Positions 1 through 9,634 of a stretch of DNA of 64,000 bases are shown here, in pieces. Numbering within the stretch: the first letter of the stretch is position 1; each line of letters begins with the position of its first letter. This DNA is from Flavobacteriaceae bacterium. Lineage in GTDB: Bacteria; Bacteroidota; Bacteroidia; Flavobacteriales; Flavobacteriaceae. The translations under genes were made by a program, and so were the position numbers. The notes below the pieces were generated by a model. The model was not told the DNA's origin, ran no database searches, and saw nothing but the letters and a program-made list of their open reading frames with translations. Where the stretch lies: positions 4,721-68,720 of the forward strand of contig JAPORT010000153.1 in the NCBI GenBank assembly GCA_026710085.1, read 5' to 3'.

Positions 1-145
1 TTTGGAAAAAAGATAGTTCCGTCGAAGAAAGATGATATCCTTCGCCATTTTGATACATAATCTTCTTTTATTTATGGTTATATCACGACACACTTGGATG
101 AATATCTAAACCTCGAGTCGAAATAAAAGTGAAACATCTTGCTAT

Positions 146-655
146 CTATTGTCTGTAAACAAGTTTTACTCCCAAGTTCCTGAGCATTTGGAATGTATCG
201 ATAATTTTAACATTAAAATAATCACAAACATTGCCGAGAGGGACTCTCTTTTTAACATTCGGATCGTATTTGTTTTTCTCATGAGTCACAAGAATTGACT
301 TATTGACATAAGCTTCAGCAACTAGCCATCCGTCAGCTCCTTCAAAAAATTTTGTTTTTGCATAATCTTTAAATTGAGCATTTCCATTAACCCATTCGAC
401 GACCTCAGAATATGCTCTGGAAATATGGATTTTAGCAGTAGATACAAATAATTCAGAAGGGGCATTGAACACCCAATTCTTAAGTTCATCGTCTTTGGCA
501 TTTAATTCATCTTTGACCCTATCCATACTATAGATCCTGTTTTTAGTCGAATAGCTAACAAGTAATTCCCAAAATCCAGGACAAATATCCATGGCATAAT
601 ACCGTTTAAACCCTTCAATATAAATATTGGAATCTAATAGATATTGCATACTCAT
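146..655 (-). CDS. DUF4411 family PIN-like protein, probable toxin
   Basis: About 169 residues. The N-terminus YLLDSNIYIE, an acidic VKDEL segment and GADGWLVAEAY supply the spaced acidic residues expected of a PIN-type nuclease fold, and the whole resembles the DUF4411 family. I chose the ATG at 655; a TTG at 658 and an ATG at 649 are also in frame. The ATG shares one base with the TGA stop of the upstream metallopeptidase gene (TGATG), so the two are probably translated in a coupled way. In other bacteria DUF4411 genes sit next to XRE/ImmA genes and are predicted toxin-antitoxin pairs. RNase activity is inferred from the fold only. Confidence 0.75.
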   Translation of the reverse strand: MSMQYLLDSNIYIEGFKRYYAMDICPGFWELLVSYSTKNRIYSMDRVKDELNAKDDELKNWVFNAPSELFVSTAKIHISRAYSEVVEWVNGNAQFKDYAKTKFFEGADGWLVAEAYVNKSILVTHEKNKYDPNVKKRVPLGNVCDYFNVKIIDTFQMLRNLGVKLVYRQ

Positions 656-1815
656 CAAATTTTAAAATCCAAATGATTTATGAATTTTTGAAAAGTTTTA
701 CCATATAACCCTGTTAAGTCATAAGCTTCTAGATAAGTCATTCTGTTTGACAATACTGCGCGTCCAATGGCTGTACCAAATTTCCGGCCGACTCTATTTA
801 ACTGAGTATACCAAAAATGACCTCCACTAGCTTTAGGAATTCGATGAGACACATGAATATGGCTTTTATAAAAATCATGATACTCATCTTTATGAATCAG
901 CTTTGAATGTAGTGCTTGACGAGCCAATGCAAATTCGCTAACCTTGAATCGATGAGACAAATTTTGAATATTCTTACCGAAGTCCATGAGATGGTCCCAA
1001 TGAGAAATCAAGTTCTTTTTGGGGATTAAAAATTCCGCGGCTATCGCATCACATATTTGTTCCGTATGATGATTGTGAATGGTATTGTTCAGCTGAGAAA
1101 GCCCTGATGACCCTTGAAATATATGAGCTAACTCATGAGCTAAAGTGAACATTTGGGCCGTTTTAAAATCTGCTCCATTAATGAATACGAATGGAGCAAA
1201 TTGATCGACAAGAGCAAACCCTTGGAATTCTTTTCTATTTAATTTACGATAGGCATTATTTCCAACCACTCCATTAATCACAATGAATATTCCGACCTTT
1301 TCCGCTTTCTGTCTTATACATTGAAATGCTGATTCCCAATCTTTCTGATCGAATGCCCATTCTTCATCTAGAGAAAACGCTCGTCTCATTGAATGAACCA
1401 CCTCTTCGATGCTTGTCATATCCTGGCAACTTCCAACAAAAGTTAATGGTTCCACTCCTGCCTCAATAAGTTCCTCTCTCATCCAATCCTGTCTTCTCAA
1501 CATTAGCTGAATGGTATCTGTCAAATCGGGACTAGGATATTTTGGAATGTCTTTAGTCAACGTACGAAAGTCTTGTATTGGTATTTTTTCTTTAGGAGGA
1601 TGGCTCAAAAAAAGATATCCAATGGGGGTTCTTGTTATTTGAGCTAATTTGTCAATTTGAGCCATACTAATCTCGCCAGTTTGTTCCCAATTTAGGATTC
1701 TTTCAATTTTAATTTTCATTTTTTTAGCCAAAAAATCAGGGGAGATTTGAGCCCTTTGACGAGCCCAGATTAAAACTTGTGGCTGTAAGCTCTGCAATAC
1801 CCTTCGAGAACTCAT
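655..1815 (-). CDS. XRE-type HTH / ImmA-IrrE metallopeptidase, probable antitoxin-regulator
   Basis: 386 residues with two parts. Residues about 12-70 form a Cro/C1-like helix-turn-helix. A zinc metallopeptidase domain of the ImmA/IrrE (COG2856) type follows, with HELAH at residues 227-231 and a downstream EQICDAIAAEFLIP segment that supplies the third metal ligand. It is the first gene of a two-gene unit with the DUF4411 gene, and their stop and start codons overlap by one base. In related modules this protein is thought to repress the operon and neutralise the toxin. The 378 bp upstream contain no recognisable promoter motif. The role as antitoxin is inferred from context. Confidence 0.8.
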   Translation of the reverse strand: MSSRRVLQSLQPQVLIWARQRAQISPDFLAKKMKIKIERILNWEQTGEISMAQIDKLAQITRTPIGYLFLSHPPKEKIPIQDFRTLTKDIPKYPSPDLTDTIQLMLRRQDWMREELIEAGVEPLTFVGSCQDMTSIEEVVHSMRRAFSLDEEWAFDQKDWESAFQCIRQKAEKVGIFIVINGVVGNNAYRKLNRKEFQGFALVDQFAPFVFINGADFKTAQMFTLAHELAHIFQGSSGLSQLNNTIHNHHTEQICDAIAAEFLIPKKNLISHWDHLMDFGKNIQNLSHRFKVSEFALARQALHSKLIHKDEYHDFYKSHIHVSHRIPKASGGHFWYTQLNRVGRKFGTAIGRAVLSNRMTYLEAYDLTGLYGKTFQKFINHLDFKI

Positions 1816-2193
1816 AAATTATCAGACTCTTTTAATAAAACATCATCATGTATAAAGCGAACACTGCATTTACATAAACACAAAGTCTGTGTCATCAACT
1901 CAATGAAAGATTAAACTTAAGAAAATTTTCAGGTTCTAGTGTTCAGCCCGTAACTTATCAACCCAAATTCTTGTTGATAAGGGGGTTCCTTATGAAAGTC
2001 TAAAGAGTGATGATCCAAAAAAAAATTATAAAGCAACCATTCAATTTATTTTATTGGAATTAGATTCAAGCAATGACTCTTTATCTTTAATTAAATTCAA
2101 AAAAAATGGTTAAATTTTGTATAAGCTCATAATTGTTGATGAATAAAAAAATATTGGTTACTCTATACTCTCCTTGTTTCGATTTGGTTCTAT
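1816..2193. other. Intergenic, no gene seen
   Basis: This 378-bp AT-rich stretch separates the 5' end of the metallopeptidase gene from the 3' end of rplQ; both genes are on the minus strand. I see no open frame of note, no clear rho-independent terminator for the ribosomal operon and no TAnnTTTG element for the downstream module. Confidence 0.5.
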
Positions 2194-2691
2194 CTAAGTT
2201 TTCTCTCCAATCTCTTCTTTAGATTCTAAAGATTCTTGAGGGTTTTGGTTCAATGTATCTTTAGATTCAATTGATTTTTTTGATCTTCTAGTTCTTCTAG
2301 ATGATTTAGAAGGTTTCTCTATTTTGTAAAGATGATTATAATCGGTGAGTTCGATGATGGCCATTTCAGCATGATCTCCCAATCGATTGCCTAGCTTGAT
2401 GACTCGAGTATAACCACCAGGCCGATTCCCAACTTTTGTTGAAACCTCATTAAATAATTCCGTAACAGCTTTCTTATTGCGTAATAACTTAAAAGCCAAT
2501 CGCCTATTGTGAACGGAATCGGTCCTACTCTTCGTAATAATTGGTTCGATATATCGCTGAAGTGCTTTGGCCTTGGTTGCAGTAGTGTTGATGCTTTTGT
2601 GTTCAATCAAAGAGCAAGCCATATTGGCTAGCATCAATCGACGATGCCCGACTTTACGTCCTAAATGGATTAACTTCTTCCGATGCCTCAT
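2194..2691 (-). CDS. rplQ: 50S ribosomal protein L17
   Basis: 165 residues. The start [18 protein letters not shown] and the internal [12 protein letters not shown] segment are diagnostic of L17, a 50S protein near the exit tunnel. The conserved fold ends near residue 125. A basic, serine- and lysine-rich tail of about 40 residues then turns acidic at its end; such tails are common in Bacteroidota L17. It is the last gene of the ribosomal superoperon, 13 bp after rpoA. Confidence 0.97.
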   Translation of the reverse strand: MRHRKKLIHLGRKVGHRRLMLANMACSLIEHKSINTTATKAKALQRYIEPIITKSRTDSVHNRRLAFKLLRNKKAVTELFNEVSTKVGNRPGGYTRVIKLGNRLGDHAEMAIIELTDYNHLYKIEKPSKSSRRTRRSKKSIESKDTLNQNPQESLESKEEIGEKT

Positions 2692-2704
2692 AAATATAGT
2701 CTAA

Positions 2705-3721
2705 CTAAAAAAGATCTTGATCTTTACTGCTCTTGAGATGATATTTTGAAATGTCCATGCCGAATTGGAGTTTTTTGGCAATAACGATTTCTTCTAATTC
2801 AGTCAATGACTTTTTACCAAAATTTCTAAATTTCATCAAATCAGGTTTTTGGTAAGACACTAAATCTCCTAGCGTATACACATTAGCCGATACCAAGCAA
2901 TTTAATGCTCGAACCGACAGATTCAAATCTTGTAATCTAGTTTGTAAGAGTTGTTTCGTTTCCAAAAATTCTTCATCATAGACCACAATATTGTCTTCTT
3001 GAGGTTTGGATGTTCTTGCCTCAATTTCATCATCAGTAATCAATCGAAAATGGGTGATGAGTACATTGGCAGCTTCGACTAATGCTTCTTTAGGGTCTAT
3101 CGAGCCATCGGTATCAATCTCGATGATTAACTTTTCGTAATCTGTCTTTTGTTCCACTCGATAGTCTTCAACTCGATATTTGACATTAATGATAGGCGTA
3201 AAAACAGAATCAATGGCTAAAACACCAATTTCTGAGTCTTCTTTTTTGTTATCATCAGCAAGTACATAACCTCTCCCTTTATTTACTGTGAGAGTCACAA
3301 ATCGATCGATTTGCTTGCTAACATTGAACAAAACGAAATCAGGATTCAAAATATCAAATGATGATGTATAATCTTTCAGATCACCTGCTTTAAACGCACC
3401 AGGATTACTGATTCGAAAGGATATTTCTTCATGATCAACATGCTCATTGAGTAGTTTAAATCTTATTTGCTTAATGTTTAAAATGATTTCTGTAATGTCT
3501 TCAACAATGCCATCAATGGTATCGAATTCATGAACGATGCCACTGAACTTGACTGAGGTGATAGCATATCCTTCTAGTGAAGACAGTAATACTCTTCTCA
3601 AAGCATTACCTACAGTTAATCCATAACCAGGTTCAAGCGGTCGGAACTCAAACGATCCATAATTTTCTGTTGAACCGATGACGATGACCTTATCTGGTCT
3701 TTGAAAGTTTAATGCACCCAT
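2705..3721 (-). CDS. rpoA: DNA-directed RNA polymerase subunit alpha
   Basis: 338 residues. The N-terminal domain (to about residue 235) dimerises and nucleates core polymerase assembly; PLEPGYGLTVGNALRRVLL is its hallmark. The C-terminal domain (about 260-325) has the helix-hairpin-helix segment LSVRALNCLVSANVYTLGDL and FGKKSLTELEE, and contacts upstream DNA and regulators. It lies between rpsD and rplQ, as in the standard alpha operon. Length and motifs are normal. Confidence 0.98.
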   Translation of the reverse strand: MGALNFQRPDKVIVIGSTENYGSFEFRPLEPGYGLTVGNALRRVLLSSLEGYAITSVKFSGIVHEFDTIDGIVEDITEIILNIKQIRFKLLNEHVDHEEISFRISNPGAFKAGDLKDYTSSFDILNPDFVLFNVSKQIDRFVTLTVNKGRGYVLADDNKKEDSEIGVLAIDSVFTPIINVKYRVEDYRVEQKTDYEKLIIEIDTDGSIDPKEALVEAANVLITHFRLITDDEIEARTSKPQEDNIVVYDEEFLETKQLLQTRLQDLNLSVRALNCLVSANVYTLGDLVSYQKPDLMKFRNFGKKSLTELEEIVIAKKLQFGMDISKYHLKSSKDQDLF

Positions 3722-3747
3722 TGTGTTATTCTAATTTAATGTTATGA

Positions 3748-4356
3748 TTATTTTGAATACAACTCGACGATAAGTTGTTCCTTAATTTCTTCTGGTATTT
3801 GTTCTCTTGAGGGAAATTCAACAAGAATTCCTTCAAAAGAATCTGCATTCCATACAAGCCATTCATCGGAGGTAAAGCTTGTATTGGAGAGTGACTTTTG
3901 AATCACCTCCAAATTTTTTGATCGTTCTCTAATGCTGACTTTATCACCTGGCTTTAGTGAATAAGAAGGGATATTCACTAACTTCCCATTCACTAAGATA
4001 TGACGATGCGATACCAATTGGCGAGCCCCTTGCCTCGTGGGAGATAACCCCAATCGGTACACGATATTGTCTAATCGAACCTCGCAAAGTTTCAATAACT
4101 CTTCGCCTGTAACTCCTTTGGATTGACTGGCCGTTTCAAAAAGGTTTCGGAATTGTTTTTCCAAAATACCATAGGTGAATTTCGCTTTTTGTTTTTCCAT
4201 CAACTGGATAGCATATTCCGACTTTTTAGATCGACGTCTCGAATTTCCATGCTGGCCTGGTGGATAAGGACGCTTTTCATATGCCTTATCTTCTTTGAAA
4301 ATAGGAGCTCCTAATTTTCTCGCGATTTTTGTTGTTGGACCTGTATATCTTGCCAT
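3748..4356 (-). CDS. rpsD: 30S ribosomal protein S4
   Basis: 202 residues. [16 protein letters not shown] and YPPGQHG mark S4, a primary 16S rRNA binder that helps initiate 30S assembly. The S4 RNA-binding domain spans about residues 94-155 ([24 protein letters not shown]). The N-terminal region has no zinc-binding cysteine cluster, so this is the cysteine-free form. It is 26 bp from rpoA and 12 bp from rpsK. Confidence 0.98.
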   Translation of the reverse strand: MARYTGPTTKIARKLGAPIFKEDKAYEKRPYPPGQHGNSRRRSKKSEYAIQLMEKQKAKFTYGILEKQFRNLFETASQSKGVTGEELLKLCEVRLDNIVYRLGLSPTRQGARQLVSHRHILVNGKLVNIPSYSLKPGDKVSIRERSKNLEVIQKSLSNTSFTSDEWLVWNADSFEGILVEFPSREQIPEEIKEQLIVELYSK

Positions 4357-4368
4357 TTGATAAATTAA

Positions 4369-4755
4369 TTAGACTCTTCTTCTTTTTGGCGGTCGGCATC
4401 CATTATGTGGCAATGGCGTGACATCAATGATTTCACTGACTTCAATGCCCCCATTATGTATGGTTCTAATGGCTGATTCTCGACCATTTCCTGGACCCTT
4501 AACATAGACCGTTACCTTTTTGACACCAGCTTCCAAAGCTACCTTGGTCACATCTTCAGCAGCTGTCCTGGCTGCAAATGGGGTGTTTTTTTTAGATCCC
4601 CTAAAACCCATTTTTCCTGCCGAGGACCATGCGATGACATCACCATTTAAATTGGTGATGGATATAATGATATTATTGAAAGAAGCATTGATATGGGCTT
4701 GCCCAACAACACTTATTTGAACTTTTCGCTTTTTCGTATCTGTTGATTTACTCAT
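4369..4755 (-). CDS. rpsK: 30S ribosomal protein S11
   Basis: 128 residues. [17 protein letters not shown] text, [12 protein letters not shown] and the basic C-terminus [13 protein letters not shown] identify S11, a platform protein of the 30S subunit next to the mRNA exit. It sits between rpsM and rpsD with 12-bp gaps on both sides and is clearly part of one transcript. Nothing unusual. Confidence 0.98.
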   Translation of the reverse strand: MSKSTDTKKRKVQISVVGQAHINASFNNIIISITNLNGDVIAWSSAGKMGFRGSKKNTPFAARTAAEDVTKVALEAGVKKVTVYVKGPGNGRESAIRTIHNGGIEVSEIIDVTPLPHNGCRPPKRRRV

Positions 4756-4767
4756 GCTGTCAATTCA

Positions 4768-5145
4768 TTAGGCTTTGGTTACTTTCTTTTTATTGGCAAT
4801 CGTCTTTCTTTTTCCTTTTCGGGTTCTAGAATTATTTTTAGTTTTTTGGCCTCTCAATGGCAATCCAAGCCGATGCCGAATGCCTCTGTATGAAGCGATA
4901 TCCATCAATCTTTTGATATTTAATTGTACTTCTGATCGCAATTCACCCTCGATTTTAAAGTGGCCAACTTCTTGCCGAACCGACGATAATTCTTGATCGG
5001 TCCATTGAGATACTTTTTTATCCACAGAGACTCCTGCGGCTTTGAGTAATGTGGAAGCTCTGCTTTTTCCGATACCATAGATATAGGTCAAAGCAATTTC
5101 TCCACGCTTGTTTTTGGGTATGTCTACTCCAGAAATTCTTGCCAT
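4768..5145 (-). CDS. rpsM: 30S ribosomal protein S13
   Basis: 125 residues. [20 protein letters not shown] and [15 protein letters not shown] are diagnostic of S13, a 30S head protein that contacts the P-site tRNA and the 50S subunit through its basic C-terminal tail ([16 protein letters not shown]). It begins 3 bp after the rpmJ stop codon. Confidence 0.98.
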   Translation of the reverse strand: MARISGVDIPKNKRGEIALTYIYGIGKSRASTLLKAAGVSVDKKVSQWTDQELSSVRQEVGHFKIEGELRSEVQLNIKRLMDIASYRGIRHRLGLPLRGQKTKNNSRTRKGKRKTIANKKKVTKA

Positions 5146-5148
5146 AAT

Positions 5149-5265
5149 TTATCCTTGTCTTTGTTTAAATCGCGGGGTTTTTTTATTGATGACATACAAA
5201 CGGCCCTTTCGACGGACTATTTTGCATTCACTCGATCTTTTTTTTAATGATGCTCTTACTTTCAT
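5149..5265 (-). CDS. rpmJ: 50S ribosomal protein L36, cysteine-poor form
   Basis: 38 residues, read directly from the sequence. It starts [20 protein letters not shown] and ends PRFKQRQG, the standard L36 termini. Only one cysteine remains, so the usual C3H zinc site is absent; the cysteine-poor variant is common in Bacteroidota. It lies 1 bp after the infA stop and 3 bp before rpsM. Single-digit spacing on both sides supports it as a real gene. Confidence 0.96.
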   Translation of the reverse strand: MKVRASLKKRSSECKIVRRKGRLYVINKKTPRFKQRQG

Positions 5266-5266
5266 A

Positions 5267-5482
5267 TCAATAACGATATTTAATTCTTGCTTTTGTTAAA
5301 TCATAGGGACTCATCTCTAATTTGACTTTATCCCCTGGTAGTAACTTGATGTAATGCAATCTCATTTTTCCGGAAATATGAGCCGTTACAACATGTTCAT
5401 TATCTAGTCTCACACGAAACATAGCATTAGACAATGCTTCGGTAATCACTCCTTCCTGTTCAATTGGTGGTTGTTTAGGCAT
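5267..5482 (-). CDS. infA: Translation initiation factor IF-1
   Basis: 71 residues forming one S1-like OB fold. [38 protein letters not shown] and [14 protein letters not shown] are the IF-1 signature. The protein occupies the ribosomal A site during initiation. It directly follows secY with a 3-bp gap. In many Bacteroidota map (methionine aminopeptidase) lies between secY and infA; it is absent here. Confidence 0.97.
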   Translation of the reverse strand: MPKQPPIEQEGVITEALSNAMFRVRLDNEHVVTAHISGKMRLHYIKLLPGDKVKLEMSPYDLTKARIKYRY

Positions 5483-5485
5483 AAT

Positions 5486-6838
5486 CTATATTGCTGTTTT
5501 TCTAGTTCTTCCTTTTTTCATGAGTCCATCATAATGCCGATTCAATAAATATGAGTTGACTTGCTGAATGGTATCGATGGCGACACCAACCATAATCAAC
5601 AGTGATGTGCCTCCATAAAATATGGCCCAATTTTGTTGCATGCCGACCAATTTCACAACAATCGCTGGAAAAACAGCCACTGCAGCCAAATACAATGATC
5701 CAGGAAACGTAATGTATGACATGATCCGATCCAAATAATCAGCAGTTTCTTTGCCAGGTCGGATACCAGGGACAAATCCATTGCTTCTTCTTAAATCATC
5801 TGACATTTTATTCGTTGGAACCGTAATGGCCGTATAGAAGTAAGTGAACACAATGATCAATAGTGCAAACAATACATTATACCATAACCCAAAAATATCC
5901 GAAAAACTCGCTTGAATCCATTGACCTGCATTGGAATCACCAACCAAACTTCCTAGATATGCTGGCGCAAACATGATGGCCTGTGCAAAAATAATCGGCA
6001 TCACACCCGAAGCATTCAATCTCAATGGAATGTATTGCCTGTTTCCATAAATATTGCTCTGATTGATTCCTCGGCCTGCTGTCCTTCGGGCATATTGTAC
6101 AGGAATTTTTCGAACGGCCATCACCAATAAGACACACAATAAAATAATGACGACCCAGATCACTAGTTCAATCAGAATCATCATCAGTCCCCCATTATTT
6201 TCGTTAACTCGAGAATAAAACTCTTGAAAAAATGCTTGAGGTAATGTGGCTATAATACCCACCATAATCAGAAGTGAAATTCCATTTCCGACTCCTCGGT
6301 CTGTAATTTTTTCTCCCAACCACATGGCAAAAATAGTACCTGTGACTAAGATGACGGTTGAAGAAAAGACAAACATAGGACTACGACCTAAGATAAAGGC
6401 ACTATCCGGAACCCCCAAAGCACTCAATCCAAAAAGGTAAGTCGGTGCCTGCACCACACAAATCAAGATGGTCAGCCATCTAGTGATTTGAGTGATTCTT
6501 TTACGACCACTTTCTCCTTCTTTTTGAAGCTTTTGTAAATATGGAACACCAATCTGCATTAACTGAACAACAATCGATGCCGATATGTATGGCATGATGC
6601 CCAGTGCAAAAACCGATGCTTTAGCAAAGGCACCCCCAGTAAACATGTTTAAAAGTCCCAATAAATCACCACCGCCAGCTCGATCACCTAATGCAGCCAT
6701 TTGTTGTGAATCAATGCCTGGTAACACAATTTGCGCCCCAACTCGATAGACCAATAAGAGCCCTAGTGTCAATAGAATCTTGTCTCGTAATTCTTTGATT
6801 CGATAGATGTTTACAAAAACTTCAAAAAACTTTTTCAA
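5486..6838 (-). CDS. secY: Protein translocase subunit SecY
   Basis: 450 residues, about ten membrane-spanning segments. Signatures include GIMPYISASIVVQLM (second transmembrane segment), GNGISLLIMVGI, and RPGKETADYLDRI near the C-terminal half. It forms the channel of the Sec translocon in the inner membrane. It lies between rplO (4-bp gap) and infA, the standard end of the spc operon. Length is normal for the family. Confidence 0.98.
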   Translation of the reverse strand: MKKFFEVFVNIYRIKELRDKILLTLGLLLVYRVGAQIVLPGIDSQQMAALGDRAGGGDLLGLLNMFTGGAFAKASVFALGIMPYISASIVVQLMQIGVPYLQKLQKEGESGRKRITQITRWLTILICVVQAPTYLFGLSALGVPDSAFILGRSPMFVFSSTVILVTGTIFAMWLGEKITDRGVGNGISLLIMVGIIATLPQAFFQEFYSRVNENNGGLMMILIELVIWVVIILLCVLLVMAVRKIPVQYARRTAGRGINQSNIYGNRQYIPLRLNASGVMPIIFAQAIMFAPAYLGSLVGDSNAGQWIQASFSDIFGLWYNVLFALLIIVFTYFYTAITVPTNKMSDDLRRSNGFVPGIRPGKETADYLDRIMSYITFPGSLYLAAVAVFPAIVVKLVGMQQNWAIFYGGTSLLIMVGVAIDTIQQVNSYLLNRHYDGLMKKGRTRKTAI

Positions 6839-6842
6839 TGGT

Positions 6843-7298
6843 TTATGTTACAGTTATGGCTTCACCGCCCGCTTTTTCGATTTCTTCTTGAGCTTTTTTT
6901 GAAAACTTATGTGCTGTGATTTTTACCGCAGACTTGATTTCTCCATTGCCCAATATTTTGATCAAATCATTTTTTCCTGCCAACCCTAGAGATCTGATTT
7001 TGTCAAGTTCTAATACTTTTCCGATTTTCTTATGTTCAATCAATTGTTGGATGGTATCTAAGTTGACCGGTTGATATTCTTTTCGATTGATGTTTTTAAA
7101 TCCTCCTTTCGGAACTCTTCGTTGCAAAGGCATCTGACCTCCTTCAAATCCTAACTTTTTAGAATATCCAGAACGAGATTGCTGACCTTTGTGACCACGA
7201 GTCGCCGTTCCACCTTTTCCAGATCCTTGACCCCGACCAAGTCTTTTTCCTTTTTTATGAACCGAACCTTTTTTTGGAGTAAGCATTTCTAGGCTCAT
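6843..7298 (-). CDS. rplO: 50S ribosomal protein L15
   Basis: 151 residues. The glycine- and basic-rich N-terminus (KRLGRGQGSGKGGTATRGHK) that threads into 23S rRNA, and the GFEGGQMPLQRRVPKGGF block, are diagnostic of L15. Its ATG overlaps the rpmD TGA (ATGA), indicating coupled translation. It is followed by secY after 4 bp. Confidence 0.98.
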   Translation of the reverse strand: MSLEMLTPKKGSVHKKGKRLGRGQGSGKGGTATRGHKGQQSRSGYSKKLGFEGGQMPLQRRVPKGGFKNINRKEYQPVNLDTIQQLIEHKKIGKVLELDKIRSLGLAGKNDLIKILGNGEIKSAVKITAHKFSKKAQEEIEKAGGEAITVT

Positions 7299-7489
7299 TT
7301 CTTTTTTGTTTGAAAGGTTTGAATAGCAACCAAATGCTCTACCTTTTTGACCATCCCCAAAATAGAGGGAGTGGCATCATGCACCACTTTTTTTGAAATG
7401 CCCCTTAATCCCAATGCTTGCAAGGTTCGTTTTTGGTTTTTCAAACATTTGATCGAACTTCTGATCTGGGTGATTTCTATTTGAGCCAT
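7295..7489 (-). CDS. rpmD: 50S ribosomal protein L30
   Basis: 64 residues starting MAQIEITQIRSSIKCLKNQK, with LGLRGISKKVVHDATPSILG as the L30 core. An open frame extends upstream to 7540, but it overlaps rpsE, and homology begins only at the ATG at 7489, so I use that start. The stop overlaps the rplO start by 4 bp. Confidence 0.96.
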   Translation of the reverse strand: MAQIEITQIRSSIKCLKNQKRTLQALGLRGISKKVVHDATPSILGMVKKVEHLVAIQTFQTKKK

Positions 7490-7493
7490 GATT

Positions 7494-8018
7494 TTAGTGA
7501 TTGAAAACTTTTTCAAGTGATATTCCCCTTTGACGTGCAATCATCTCAGGAGATCGCAATTGCAATAAAGCATCCATGGTTGCTTTGACCACATTATGTG
7601 GATTAGACGACCCTTGAGATTTCGAAAGAACATTTTGAACACCAACGGCTTCCAAAACAGCTCGAACTGCACCTCCAGCAATGACACCTGTTCCTTCAGA
7701 AGCTGGCTTGATAAAGACTCGAGCTCCTCCATATTTTCCTTTTTGTTGATGTGGTAAGGTTCCTTTCTTAATAGGAATACGCACTAAATTCTTTTTGGCA
7801 TCTTCTACGGCTTTGGCTATGGATTCGGCCACCTCTTTGGCTTTTCCCAATCCATAGCCAACAATGCTTTCTTCATCTCCAACCACAACAATAGCTGAAA
7901 ATCCAAAGGTTCGTCCACCTTTGGTTACTTTCGTCACACGTTGCACCCCAACTAATCGATCTTTTAATTCGAGTCCTGCTGGTTTGACCTTTTCGATACT
8001 TCTGTATTTATGATACAT
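7494..8018 (-). CDS. rpsE: 30S ribosomal protein S5
   Basis: 174 residues. The N-terminal dsRNA-binding-like domain (about 20-85) carries [20 protein letters not shown]. The C-terminal domain carries [21 protein letters not shown]5 helps set decoding fidelity in the 30S subunit. It is 4 bp upstream of rpmD and 8 bp after rplR. Confidence 0.98.
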   Translation of the reverse strand: MYHKYRSIEKVKPAGLELKDRLVGVQRVTKVTKGGRTFGFSAIVVVGDEESIVGYGLGKAKEVAESIAKAVEDAKKNLVRIPIKKGTLPHQQKGKYGGARVFIKPASEGTGVIAGGAVRAVLEAVGVQNVLSKSQGSSNPHNVVKATMDALLQLRSPEMIARQRGISLEKVFNH

Positions 8019-8026
8019 TTCTTTGT

Positions 8027-8383
8027 TTAAAATATTAATCCACCTTCTCTTGCTCCTTCTGCTAGTGATTTGACCCGTCCGTGGTACTTGTAACCTCCTC
8101 GATCAAAATGAGCCGTTTTAATTTTGGCATCTTGGGCTTTTTTTGCTAATAACATACCCACTTCTTTGGCTAAGGCCACTCCTGTTATTTTTTTTGATTC
8201 GAAGTCTGCATTTCGTGAAGAGGCAGCAGCCAATGTATTACCACGCTCATCATCAATGAGCTGCGCATAAATCTGTCGATTGCTTCGAAAAACACTCAAT
8301 CGAGGTCTTTCTGCTGTTCCCTTGACAACACCTCGAATTCTTTTACGGATGCGATTTCTTTTAAGAGTTTTGATTCTTGCCAT
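8027..8383 (-). CDS. rplR: 50S ribosomal protein L18
   Basis: 118 residues. [20 protein letters not shown] and the C-terminal [20 protein letters not shown] are diagnostic of L18, the 5S rRNA-binding protein of the central protuberance. Normal length, 3 bp after rplF. Confidence 0.98.
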   Translation of the reverse strand: MARIKTLKRNRIRKRIRGVVKGTAERPRLSVFRSNRQIYAQLIDDERGNTLAAASSRNADFESKKITGVALAKEVGMLLAKKAQDAKIKTAHFDRGGYKYHGRVKSLAEGAREGGLIF

Positions 8384-8386
8384 GAT

Positions 8387-8929
8387 TTATGCTGATTTTC
8401 CTGCTTTACGTCGGATATATTCCCCAACAAAACGGATTCCTTTTCCTTTGTATGGTTCGGGTTTCCGAAAAGATCTGATTTTTGCCGCTACTTGACCCAA
8501 TAATTGTTTGTCATGAGAGGTTAACGTGATGATGGGATTTTTTCCCCTTTCAGACTTGGTTTCCACTTTAACTTCTGGAGCAATTGCCAAAATAATATTG
8601 TGTGAAAATCCCAATGATAAATCAAGTAATGGACCATTAGAAGATGCTCTGTAGCCAACACCAACCAGTTCAAGTTGTAACGTAAAGCCTTTCGAAACGC
8701 CTTCTACCATATTGGCAATCAAAGACCGATACAGACCATGTTTTGATCGAGCTTGCTTTGATGGCGATTCATTGGATACCAGAATTTCATTATTCTTTTG
8801 TAATATCTGAACGGTATCAAAGGATTGTTGTAAAACACCGAGTTTTCCTTCAACAGATATCGATTGATTGTCGATGTTGACTTTGACATCTGGAGGGACG
8901 ATAATTGGTGTACTTCCGATTCTACTCAT
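8387..8929 (-). CDS. rplF: 50S ribosomal protein L6
   Basis: 180 residues with the two tandem L6 folds. MSRIGSTPIIVPPDVKV opens the first, and the C-terminal PEPYKGKGIRFVGEYIRRK block closes the second. L6 binds near the factor-binding site of 23S rRNA. It lies between rpsH (8-bp gap) and rplR. Confidence 0.98.
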   Translation of the reverse strand: MSRIGSTPIIVPPDVKVNIDNQSISVEGKLGVLQQSFDTVQILQKNNEILVSNESPSKQARSKHGLYRSLIANMVEGVSKGFTLQLELVGVGYRASSNGPLLDLSLGFSHNIILAIAPEVKVETKSERGKNPIITLTSHDKQLLGQVAAKIRSFRKPEPYKGKGIRFVGEYIRRKAGKSA

Positions 8930-8937
8930 GATTCTGA

Positions 8938-9336
8938 TTAATACACATAGCAGATTAATTCTCCTCCAAGATTTAATTTGGAAGCTTGTTTGCTAGTCAT
9001 GACCCCTTTTGATGTTGAAATAATCGAGATGCCTAATCCATTAATCACACGTGGCAGGTGGTCTGCACCAACATATTTTCTTAATCCTGGTTTGGATAAC
9101 CGCTGTATTTCTTTGATGACGGGATCTTTGGTTCTCGGGTCGTATTTCAAAGCGATTAAAATATCCCCTTGAGGACCATCATCCAAAAACTTATAACTCA
9201 AAATATACCCTTGATCGAATAAAATCTTGGTGATTTCTTTTTTGATATTGGATGCTGGAATCGAAACGACTTTATGTCCCGTTGCCGAAGCATTTCTGAT
9301 TCGAGTCAAATAATCTGCTATAGGATCTGTTACCAT
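8938..9336 (-). CDS. rpsH: 30S ribosomal protein S8
   Basis: 132 residues. TDPIADYLTRIRNA at the N-terminus and GLGISIISTSKGVMTSKQA near the C-terminus identify S8, which binds the central domain of 16S rRNA. The frame is open up to 9366, but the ATG at 9336 gives the family's usual start and avoids overlapping rpsN, so I prefer it. Confidence 0.97.
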   Translation of the reverse strand: MVTDPIADYLTRIRNASATGHKVVSIPASNIKKEITKILFDQGYILSYKFLDDGPQGDILIALKYDPRTKDPVIKEIQRLSKPGLRKYVGADHLPRVINGLGISIISTSKGVMTSKQASKLNLGGELICYVY

Positions 9337-9359
9337 TTTTTTGAATCTATCTATTTTGT

Positions 9360-9629
9360 TTACCAACTTGCTTTTGTAATTCCTGGAATCAGTCCTTTAT
9401 TAGCCATTTCTCGAAACTTGACTCTTGAAATGCCAAATTGGCGCATGTATCCTTTAGGTCTTCCCGTCAAAGAACAACGATTTCTCATCCGAACGGGCGA
9501 TGCATTTCGAGGTAATTTTTGTAATCCTTGATAATCTCCAACTTTTTTCAAAGCCAATCGTTTTTCAGCATACCGAGCAACTGTATTAGCTCGTTTGACT
9601 TCTCGGGCTTTCATTGATTCTTTGGCCAT
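9360..9629 (-). CDS. rpsN: 30S ribosomal protein S14, zinc-free form
   Basis: 89 residues. [20 protein letters not shown] and the C-terminal [20 protein letters not shown] block define the long S14 type without the paired CxxC zinc motifs. S14 is a late-assembling protein of the 30S head. It is 5 bp after rplE. Confidence 0.97.
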   Translation of the reverse strand: MAKESMKAREVKRANTVARYAEKRLALKKVGDYQGLQKLPRNASPVRMRNRCSLTGRPKGYMRQFGISRVKFREMANKGLIPGITKASW

Positions 9630-9634
9630 AGACT

